Origin: Candidatus Nitrosopumilus sp.
GTDB taxonomy: Archaea > Thermoproteota > Nitrososphaeria > Nitrososphaerales > Nitrosopumilaceae
Direction: 5' to 3'
Length of the DNA stretch: 8,647 bases
Assembly: GCA_013203245.1 (NCBI GenBank)
Contig: JABMOR010000141.1
Coordinates: forward strand, 1-8,647
Numbering within the stretch: position 1 is the stretch's first letter; each line of letters opens with the position of its first letter. Below, piece by piece: positions 1 to 5,900 of the stretch. Position numbers and translations under genes: made by a program. The notes under the pieces are model-generated. The model saw only the letters and a program-made list of their open reading frames with translations. It was not told the DNA's origin and did no database searches.

Positions 1-392
1 CAGTAAAGGCAGTTGATCTTTTCGATCAGATTGAGATAGCCCAGCTTGTGGCGGTCCAGGATGACATAGCGGCTGCGTTTGACTTGTGTGATCCTGTACA
101 CCGGAAAGCAGACGAATTGGTAAATTGTGGCGAAAAGATCAGCCAGGGCAAGGGGGATGATCAGGGCATAAACGATGGGCGAGATAAGCAGGCGGAGAAC
201 GCCGGATTCCTTTAGAAACTGCAGTATTCCCTTGCGTAGCTGCCTGTGCTGCTTGAGGATTTCCTTCTCGAAGCTGATTTTTCGTTTTTCAATGGTGTAT
301 TCGAGACGTTCACCGCTTTTCTCGATGGTTTTTTCAAGTTCCTCCTCCAGGGCGCGGATTTTCTCGACAATTGCCGCAATTCCCGTGTCCAT
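1..392 (-). CDS. Conserved uncharacterised coiled-coil/membrane protein, C-terminus cut by window edge
   Basis: This frame is open from an ATG at 392-390 to the left edge: 130 codons plus two bases. The start is supported by a GGAGAT Shine-Dalgarno sequence five bases upstream (about 398-403 on the plus strand). Residues about 8-55 are rich in Glu, Lys, Arg and Leu in a heptad-like pattern and look like a coiled coil. Residues about 68-94 form a hydrophobic segment (SPIVYALIIPLALADLF) that could be a membrane anchor. It is followed by CFPVYRI (95-101), the motif DRHKLGYLN (113-121) and EKINCLY (124-130). I recall a widespread proteobacterial family of unknown function with this core, in which the NCxYC motif begins a Cys-containing C-terminal part; that part lies outside the window. 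It points away from the tRNA gene and shares a 111-base spacer with it. The family match is from memory, and I assign no biochemical role. Confidence 0.8.
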   Translation of the reverse strand, partial: MDTGIAAIVEKIRALEEELEKTIEKSGERLEYTIEKRKISFEKEILKQHRQLRKGILQFLKESGVLRLLISPIVYALIIPLALADLFATIYQFVCFPVYRITQVKRSRYVILDRHKLGYLNLIEKINCLY

Positions 393-447
393 GCTGGATC
401 TCCTGATGATTTTTTAAAGGCTATTGGCCCCGATAAGCAAAGATGGG

Positions 448-476
448 TTGATTTTAGGGCGTGGGAAGGATAGATG
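448..476 (+). promoter_or_regulatory. Possible promoter for tRNA-Glu
   Basis: TTGATT (448-453) and TAGATG (471-476) are separated by 17 bases and would give a transcript start near 483, about 20 bases before the mature tRNA. A GC-rich stretch (GCGGCC) follows the -10 element, as in many stable-RNA promoters. The -10 matches consensus at only three of six positions, so this rests mostly on spacing and position. Confidence 0.3.
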
Positions 477-503
477 AAAGCGGCCTTTAACGGCGCCTCT
501 CGC

Positions 504-579
504 GACCCCATCGTCTAGAGGCCTAGGACACCGCCCTTTCACGGCGGCAACACGGGTTCGAATCCCGTTGGGGTCGCCA
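504..579 (+). tRNA. tRNA-Glu (anticodon TTC)
   Basis: A full cloverleaf can be drawn. Acceptor arms are GACCCCA (504-510) and TGGGGTC (569-575), with discriminator G at 576 and an encoded CCA at 577-579. The anticodon stem CCGCC/GGCGG (531-535, 543-547) closes the loop CTTTCAC, with anticodon TTC at 538-540. The T arm is ACGGG-TTCGAAT-CCCGT. The D region GTCTAGAGGCC closely resembles the E. coli glutamate tRNA. Length is 76 nt, the usual size. It would read GAA and GAG codons and also supply glutamyl-tRNA for tetrapyrrole synthesis where that route is used. It is not a suppressor tRNA, so it does not explain the TAG in the downstream transporter gene. Confidence 0.98.
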
Positions 580-737
580 TTTTACCGGCTTGTTTCCGTC
601 TCTATAATCCTCACTCCGTCCGCTTGCTCTTCAAAACAGGGGGAGCGCTGCCTTGTGAACGGGCTTTGGCGTTTACGGGTTGGAATGACTATGGGCGCAA
701 GTAATTCTCAAGCAAATATAAAGTAAAGGCAGTTGAA

Positions 738-778
738 AGTCTTTTTAAAGACTCTCCCCATGAGCTTGGGCAGGGGAG
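738..778 (+). other. Two adjacent stem-loops in the intergenic region
   Basis: The first stem is AGTCTTT/AAAGACT around a two-base centre (738-753). It abuts a second stem, CTCCCC/GGGGAG, at 754-759 and 773-778 with a 13-base loop. A run of six T follows only at 792-797, which is too far from the stem for a standard intrinsic terminator. A two-base loop is also too tight, so the first stem would have to open to about five base pairs. The pair could belong to an RNA leader or small RNA, or be chance. Confidence 0.35.
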
Positions 779-880
779 TTCAATCTCAATCTTTTTTGCG
801 CCCTTACGGTTGTGGAGGAGTGTCTGAAAACAGGCATCTTCCATTTATCTCCGTTCACCTATTTTCATTACATACGTGTA

Positions 881-908
881 GGTTATCGCGTTTTTTTCAA
901 AAATAACC
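881..908. other. Imperfect hairpin GGTTAT/ATAACC
   Basis: GGTTAT at 881-886 pairs with ATAACC at 903-908; the inner part holds a T7 run facing an A5 run, which could extend pairing with a bulge. There is no T tract directly after it on either strand that would make it a terminator. No function is assigned. Confidence 0.3.
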
Positions 909-945
909 TCTCTTCTGTTCCCCGTTCACAAAAATTGTTCGATGA

Positions 946-954
946 GGGGGGGGG
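946..954. repeat. Homopolymer tract of nine G
   Basis: Nine consecutive G occur at 946-954 in a region otherwise not G-rich. Tracts of this length slip readily during replication and sequencing. It lies about 320 bases before the transporter gene, too far for a direct effect on its ribosome binding, but it could alter promoter spacing if a promoter lay beside it. I see no convincing hexamers straddling the tract. Confidence 0.6.
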
Positions 955-968
955 CACAAGCATGGCGG

Positions 969-991
969 TCAGGCCTGTTTAGCGGGCCTGA
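969..991. other. Stem-loop TCAGGCC/GGCCTGA
   Basis: A seven-base-pair perfect stem (969-975 with 985-991) encloses a nine-base loop. It is followed on the plus strand by A5, not T, and on the minus strand by mixed sequence, so it is not an intrinsic terminator in either direction. It could be a protein-binding palindrome or an RNA hairpin. Confidence 0.35.
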
Positions 992-1064
992 AAAATGCCC
1001 GTCGAGCACCAACATATAGTCGCTAAATCCAAGCATACTACTATATATAGCGATAAACATTAAA

Positions 1065-1078
1065 TTGATGTGAATCAT
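1065..1078. promoter_or_regulatory. FNR/FixK-like box upstream of the secretion locus
   Basis: TTGATGTGAATCAT matches the FNR-family consensus TTGAT-N4-ATCAA at nine of ten fixed positions; only the last base differs. It lies in the AT-rich region upstream of the transporter gene, where an oxygen-responsive regulator of the Crp/Fnr family could act. Its centre is about 110 bases before a transcript start inferred from the TATAAT at 1170 and about 65 bases before one inferred from GATAAT at 1125. Neither is the classic -41.5 spacing. The match is visible; regulation by FNR is inference. Confidence 0.4.
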
Positions 1079-1109
1079 TGACCAAATATTAAGCCTTTAA
1101 ATGCTGTAT

Positions 1110-1175
1110 TTGACATAAGTCTTAGATAATTAAATTTGGATAAAATTTTCATTAAAAGGCATAATTCTATATAAT
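1110..1175 (+). promoter_or_regulatory. Candidate promoter elements for the tpsB-tpsA locus
   Basis: A perfect TTGACA occurs at 1110-1115, and a perfect TATAAT at 1170-1175, but they are too far apart to form one promoter. GATAAT at 1125-1130 is a near-consensus -10 but lacks a good -35 at 17 bases. The TATAAT has only a weak -35 (TTTTCA, spacing 18). Transcription from the TATAAT would begin near 1182, inside the Shine-Dalgarno sequence at 1179-1186, and so would remove it. The region is clearly promoter-like, but I cannot choose the true start. Confidence 0.35.
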
Positions 1176-1178
1176 TTG

Positions 1179-1222
1179 AAGGAGAGTTTGGTTTGAGAGG
1201 GTGTGTAACTTCCTTTCCATAA
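1179..1222 (+). promoter_or_regulatory. Strong Shine-Dalgarno sequence facing only a 9-codon frame
   Basis: AAGGAGAG at 1179-1186 is a good ribosome binding site. Six bases later a TTG (1193-1195) opens a frame of nine codons ending in TAA at 1220-1222. GTG at 1201, in the transporter's frame, begins a short hydrophobic stretch (MCNFLSIILIA) that stops at TGA 1234-1236. The site may serve a leader peptide, or it may be the original binding site of a transporter gene whose 5' end has decayed. Confidence 0.35.
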
Positions 1223-1272
1223 TTCTGATTGCTTGAGAATGAAGAACTTGTCTTACTTTAGAATGGTTATTA

Positions 1273-1833
1273 TTGATAGTGTCTTGGAATCGTCATACAT
1301 CGGTCGGATTGTTAATATTACTGTTCGCGACAATTGTGCCTCAATCGGGGCCTCTGGCGCAGACAGTACCGGAATCCGTTGACCCTGGGCGGATCGAAAA
1401 GCAATTTGAGGCACCACCCTCTTTGCCCAAACCGGAGATCGGCCCCATCGTGCCGGATACCGGCGGCGAGGCGATCCCCCCCGAACAGGCTAGGGAAATT
1501 AAATTTGATCTGGTCTCGGTGCAGATCGACGGGGTGAGCGTCTACAGCCGGCAGGAACTTCTCCCCTTATATGAATCCTATCTGGGCAAGGAAGTCAGCC
1601 TGCTCACCATTTATGATATCGCCAATGCCATCACCACCAAATACCGCAACGATGGGTATATCCTGACGCGAACGATCATCCCGCCACAGAAAATCAGCAG
1701 TGGCCATGTCCAAGTTCAGGTTATCGAAGGCTATGTGGACAAGGTTATTATCGAGGGGACAAGCCGGGACGGCAGAGGGCTTATCAAGGCCTACGGCGAT
1801 AAAATTACCAAATCCCGTCCCCTGAATGTTTAG
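1273..1833 (+). CDS. N-terminal fragment of the TpsB transporter (signal peptide and POTRA 1)
   Basis: This is the 186-residue product expected if translation stops at the internal TAG. It carries the signal peptide, with hydrophobic core VGLLILLFATIV and likely cleavage after Ala29. A Pro- and Glu-rich linker and one complete POTRA_2-type domain follow; the domain ends with the characteristic LTRTIIPPQKISSG and VIEG segments (131-153). It has no barrel and could not form a pore, but could in principle persist as a soluble periplasmic protein that binds the exoprotein. The start is uncertain. TTG 1273 and GTG 1279 are the in-frame choices, and neither has a ribosome binding site. An ATG at 1239 begins MKNLSYFRMVII in another frame and would join this one only through a frameshift. 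Confidence 0.6.
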   Translation: MIVSWNRHTSVGLLILLFATIVPQSGPLAQTVPESVDPGRIEKQFEAPPSLPKPEIGPIVPDTGGEAIPPEQAREIKFDLVSVQIDGVSVYSRQELLPLYESYLGKEVSLLTIYDIANAITTKYRNDGYILTRTIIPPQKISSGHVQVQVIEGYVDKVIIEGTSRDGRGLIKAYGDKITKSRPLNV

Positions 1834-2973
1834 GATCTGGAGCGTTATCTGCTACTGACCCGCGACCTTCCAGGTATCACGGCCAATTCGGTTCTGCGCC
1901 CGTCCAAAGATTCCTCCGGGGCTTCCGAGCTCGTTCTTGTCATTGACCACAGCCTCCTTGAAGGCTCCGCCAGCCTCGACAACCGGGGCACCAAATTCGT
2001 CGGCCCAAATCAGTTCAGCGTCTCGATGGCGGCAAATTCCATTCTCGGGCTGGATGAACAAACGAGCTTACTGTTTGTCAATTCCATCCCCGGCGAGAGC
2101 GATGAGCTGAAATACTTTCAGGCTAAACATAAGGAATTCATCGGCGAGGAAGGCACCACTATGGAGCTGGCCGCTTCCCTGGTGCGCTCAACCCCCGGCT
2201 TTACCCTGAAGTCCCTGAACGTAAAGAGCCAAAGCAACAAGTACACGCTGGCTGTCTCTCACCCTTTTGTTCGTTCCCGCGCCCTTAATTTTTCGCTTCA
2301 GGGAAAGCTCGAGGCTTTGAACGCCCAGGTATTCCTGGAGGGAGAACAACTGTCTAAAGATTACATCCGCACATTCCAGTTCGGTGCCAGCGCCAACTAT
2401 ATTGACGCCTTGAAGGGCATCAGCTTTTTCAACGCCAACATCAGACAAGGCTTGGAGTTTTTGGGTGCCTCAGGCAACGATTCGCCTGACCTTTCCCGCA
2501 CCGGCGGCCGCACCGATTACACCCTCATCGAAGGCACCTATACCCGGCTTCAGAATGTTTACGGGAACCTCAACCTGCTCCTCTCCGTCAATGGCCAGTA
2601 TGCGTTTGATGAGTTGTTGTCCTCTGAGGAATACGGCGTCGGCGGCAGCGTTTACGGCAGAGGCTATAACCCATCGGAGCTGACCGGCGATCATGGAATT
2701 GCCGCCAAGGCGGAATTTCAATATGGCGGCTCCACTGATTTCTTTTTTCTTGATGGATACCAGCTTTACGGGTTCTACGATTTCGGGGCGGTCTACGAAA
2801 AAGGCACCGGCGACCACGATTCTCTGGCTTCTGTCGGCGCGGGGTCGCGTTTTAACTTCAGCGACTGGCTGTCAGGTTATGCCGAAGTTGCCAAGCCTCT
2901 GACCCGCGGCGTCGCCGATGACGACGACAAAAAAACTCCGCGCTTCTTCTTCGCCATCTCGGCCAGGCTGTAG
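1834..2973 (+). CDS. C-terminal remainder of the TpsB transporter (POTRA 2 remainder and beta-barrel)
   Basis: After the TAG the frame stays open for 379 codons. It begins with DLERYLLLTRDLPG of POTRA 2, passes LVLVIDHSLLEG at the POTRA-barrel junction, and then gives alternating amphipathic beta strands to the C-terminus. The first ATG in the frame is at 2026, which falls inside an early barrel strand (MAANSILG), has no Shine-Dalgarno sequence, and would give 315 residues without signal peptide or POTRA domains. It is therefore unlikely to be an independent gene. The final stop overlaps the AGGAGG that serves tpsA, so ribosomes finishing here, if any read through the amber codon, would be positioned to start tpsA. 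Confidence 0.6.
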   Translation, partial: DLERYLLLTRDLPGITANSVLRPSKDSSGASELVLVIDHSLLEGSASLDNRGTKFVGPNQFSVSMAANSILGLDEQTSLLFVNSIPGESDELKYFQAKHKEFIGEEGTTMELAASLVRSTPGFTLKSLNVKSQSNKYTLAVSHPFVRSRALNFSLQGKLEALNAQVFLEGEQLSKDYIRTFQFGASANYIDALKGISFFNANIRQGLEFLGASGNDSPDLSRTGGRTDYTLIEGTYTRLQNVYGNLNLLLSVNGQYAFDELLSSEEYGVGGSVYGRGYNPSELTGDHGIAAKAEFQYGGSTDFFFLDGYQLYGFYDFGAVYEKGTGDHDSLASVGAGSRFNFSDWLSGYAEVAKPLTRGVADDDDKKTPRFFFAISARL

Positions 2974-2986
2974 GAGGGGGGGGAGC
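2972..2986 (+). promoter_or_regulatory. tpsA ribosome binding site with a G8 tract before the start codon
   Basis: A perfect AGGAGG (2972-2977) overlaps the tpsB stop codon and is followed by a continuous run of eight G (2976-2983), then AGC and the ATG at 2987. GGGGGAG nearer the ATG is a second possible binding sequence. Slippage in the G tract would lengthen or shorten the spacing and could tune translation of tpsA without affecting its reading frame. Confidence 0.65.
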
Positions 2987-5900
2987 ATGAAAAGGGTGGT
3001 TAATTATACGAAATTGATAATGAGACGCAGACTTGGGCCGCCTCTCAACACACGCAGGCCTTCCTACCGCATAGGTGTGCCCTCGCATCTTTGGTCCGGC
3101 TCCCTGTTGCACCGGATCAGGCGCAGCCGCTGGATCGCAGGGATTACGGTCGCGTCCTATGTTCTGGGCCTTGCAACGCCCGTTCTGGCTATTCCCCAGG
3201 ACGGCACCGTCGTCGAGGGCGATGCCCATCTTGTCTATGAGGGAACCGACACCCTCACCATCCACCAGCACACAGAAGACCTCATCATCAACTGGGACAG
3301 TTTTTCCATTGATGCAGGTGAGTTCGTCAATTTTCTCCAGCCTACTTCATCTTCCTTTGTCCTCAATCGGGTCATCGGGGCGGCGATTTCCAACATCAAC
3401 GGTATGTTGACCGCCAATGGCGGGATCGGGATTATCAACCCCAACGGAATCCTCTTTGGCGGGGATGCCATCATTGACGTGCAAAGCATCCTCGCCAGCA
3501 CCATTGATATCGCCGACCAGAAATTCATGGCTGGCGATTATAATTTCGACATTCTGAAAAACCCCAACTCCACCGTCATCAACAAAGGCCTGATTACGGC
3601 TGCTGAGGGCGGGTTGGTCGCCCTGGTCGCACCCGGCGTGGTGAATTCCGGCGTTATTCAGGCGACAATGGGCAAGGTCTCTCTGGCGGCGGGGAATGAA
3701 TTTTCCATTGATATGTATGGCGACGGTCTGGTCTCCCTGGCCGTCGGTTCGGAAGTGGCGCAAGCGATCACCGACCCGGAGCAAAATCCCTTGCAAGCCC
3801 TTGTCACGAACTCCGGCACCATCAAGGCCGATGGCGGCACGGTGCTGCTGACTGCCAAGGCGGCGCAAGGGGTGATCGACAACGTCATCAACATGGACGG
3901 CATCATTCAGGCCCAATCGGTGGCGCAAGTAAACGGCGAGATCATCCTCATGGGCGGCGATGAAGGCATTGTTCAGGTCGCCGGAACCCTCGACGCCTCC
4001 GGGCTGGACAGTGGCGAGACCGGCGGCACGGTGAAGGTGCTGGGCGACAAGGTGGGTCTGTTCGACGGCGCCGCCATTGACGCCTCGGGGGACGCGGGCG
4101 GCGGTGAGGTGCTGGTCGGCGGCAATTATCAGGGCCTGGGCCCCGAACCCAATGCCACCGCCACCGTTGTGGCCAGCACGGTCACCATTGACGCCGATGC
4201 GATCAGCGAAGGCGACGGCGGCCGGGTCATCGTCTGGGCCGACGATGTGACCAAGTTCTACGGCGGGATTACCGCCACCGGCGGGGCGAGCGGCGGCGAC
4301 GGCGGTTTCGCGGAAGTTTCCGGCAAGGAAATTCTGGATTTTCAGGGGTTAGTGGACTTGAGGGCCGTGTTGGGCGAGGCGGGCACCCTCTTGCTCGACC
4401 CATATAACATCTTAATCAATGATGCCGGGACCGAGGCGGGCACCACCGGCGACCCCAACTTCGTCTCCAACGCCCTCAGTTCGATCATCAGGACCGCCAC
4501 CATCGAGACCGCGCTCGCCACGGCAAACGTTACCATCACCACGGGTGCAGCCGGGGCCGAAAACGGCAAAATCACCGTTTCGGGTAACATCGATGCGCCA
4601 AACACGGCCTTCAACCTGACCCTGACGGCCCATCAGAACCTCCTGGTCGACAATCCCATCAACATGGCGGCGAATGGGGGAACGGGAACCCTGACTCTGG
4701 TCGCCGATAGCGACGGCAATGAAACCGGGAATATCAACCTCAGGACAACGGCAGCTGACCTCACAACAAATGGCACAGCCATAACCCTTACAGGGGCTAA
4801 TTTTTTCGGGGTTGCAGGCGCTCTCGTCGACAGCAACGGTGGTAACATCACCATCGCAGCTTCCAATCCTGCTGAGGGAATCAAAGTTGTAGCTGGCAGT
4901 GGCGATATCCTCACCAACGTCTTTGATATTTACGAGTCTGTCCTGGATGGAATTAGCGCCGATGGCGGCAACCTTACCATTGGCGGTGCAACCCAGACCG
5001 GAAACTTTTTAACAGGCACGGCGATTTCGTACGCGGGCACGTCCAATTCGATCATCATTGAAACGGGTGGCACCATCAACCTGACCGCCACGGTCAATAC
5101 GGGCGGGACTGATCTGACGCTCCGGGGTGAGGACATTTCCGTCTCGAACACCATCACGGCCACGGGTGCGACCGTTACGATTGAGCCGCAGGATGCGGGC
5201 GATACGGTTGTCTTGGGCACCAATCCGGGCTCGGCAAATTCCATTGAACTTACTGATACGGAGCTTGACCGGATTACGGCCACGACGCTGATTGTCGGCT
5301 CAACCACGTCGGGTGCGGCGACCATCACCGCCGATATTTCGCCGGCCAATATCACCAACCTGCACATTAAATCCAATTCCACCATCACCGGCGCCGACGC
5401 GACGGGGGGTATTACGGTCACCAATCTGGCCTTGACCGCCGCCGGCACCATTAACTTCACCGATACGACCACTCAGATCACCACGCTGGCGGTCTCGGCG
5501 GCTGGTCAGACCGTGACCTTTACCGATAACACATCCACCACCATCGGCACGGTGGATGGGGTCGTCGGCATCAGTGCTGGAACGCTGACCCTCAATACCG
5601 ATGATCGCATCGCCGTCACTCAGAACATCACTACCAATGTGGGGAATCTGGCACTTGACGGTGACGCGGACGCGACCGCCACCACCAATGACGACATCAC
5701 GTTCACCGCCGGGCTGACCATCACGTCTGCGGGCTCACTAACGCTGGCGTCGCGCGCGGGCACCACCATCACGGGCGCGGGGGCATTGACCTTGAACGCC
5801 GTGGGTGGGTTGACGCTCAACAACAGCCTGACCACGGCGGGCGCCACCATCATCGATGTTGATACCGACAACAACGGTGTGGGCGACTTTGCCATCGCCG

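Larger units (their letters stand above)
653..931. repeat. 11-bp inverted repeat (653-663 / 921-931)
   Basis: TTGTGAACGGG at 653-663 is the exact reverse complement of CCCGTTCACAA at 921-931, 257 bases apart. An additional CCGTTCAC lies at 851-858 in the same orientation as the right arm. I see no target-site duplication outside the arms and no open reading frame between them, so it is listed as a repeat only. Confidence 0.4.
580..1272. other. Long intergenic region without a recognisable gene
   Basis: This stretch of about 690 bases separates the tRNA from the two-partner secretion locus. In all frames I find only very short open stretches, such as a 13-codon one from an ATG at 688 and a 6-codon one from 962. 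The first part is mixed in composition. From about 1010 to 1270 it is strikingly AT-rich compared with the genes on either side, as expected for a promoter region or for silenced or acquired DNA. It contains hairpins, a G9 tract, an FNR-like box, candidate promoter hexamers and a Shine-Dalgarno sequence, each listed separately. I recognise no riboswitch and no convincing intrinsic terminator. Confidence 0.75.
1273..2973 (+). pseudogene. ShlB/FhaC/HecB-family outer-membrane transporter (TpsB), interrupted by in-frame TAG
   Basis: In intact relatives this protein exports the partner exoprotein across the outer membrane. Its POTRA domains bind the substrate in the periplasm and its C-terminal barrel forms the pore. 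One reading frame runs from 1273 to the TAG at 2971-2973 and is broken only by a TAG at 1831-1833. Ignoring that codon gives 565 residues, the normal size for the family. In order I see a signal peptide (1-29), a Pro-rich linker (about 47-71), POTRA 1 (about 76-151, ending GHVQVQVIEG), POTRA 2 (about 152-230, containing the TAG), and the barrel from about 232. Within the barrel is the L6-type motif VYGRGYNPSELTG (460-472). The C-terminus FFFAISARL fits a last beta strand. The TAG precedes DLERYLLLTRDLPG, a segment typical of POTRA 2, so nothing is missing. CAG to TAG is the simplest origin. The TTG start at 1273 has no Shine-Dalgarno sequence. The partner gene tpsA follows after 13 bases. Family assignment is firm; pseudogene status is inference, because readthrough or sequencing error are alternatives. 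Confidence 0.85.

Noticed and set aside
393..503. Promoter for the left-hand minus-strand gene
   Set aside because: On the minus strand I find only TTGCTT followed by an A-rich stretch at about 18 bases, with poor agreement to consensus; not enough to annotate.
212..511. Minus-strand frame of 99 codons and two plus-strand frames across the left-hand gene
   Set aside because: The frame starting at 392 has a proper ribosome binding site, a coiled coil, a membrane segment and a family I recognise. The others give Ser- and Arg-rich or disordered translations, and the 99-codon frame also overlaps the tRNA.
738..800. Intrinsic terminator after the tRNA or for a small RNA
   Set aside because: The stems are clear, but the T6 run begins 13 bases after the last stem, and the first hairpin has too small a loop.
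2026..2973. Independent 315-residue outer-membrane protein gene starting at ATG 2026
   Set aside because: The ATG lies inside a barrel strand, has no Shine-Dalgarno sequence or signal peptide, and the same frame is open upstream to the amber codon with matching family sequence.
1831..2973. General recoding of TAG as a sense codon in this organism
   Set aside because: The transporter's natural C-terminus (FFFAISARL) ends at a TAG at 2971-2973. If TAG were sense, the protein would gain a hydrophilic tail to a TAA at 3001-3003 and overlap tpsA. Termination at that TAG fits the barrel better.
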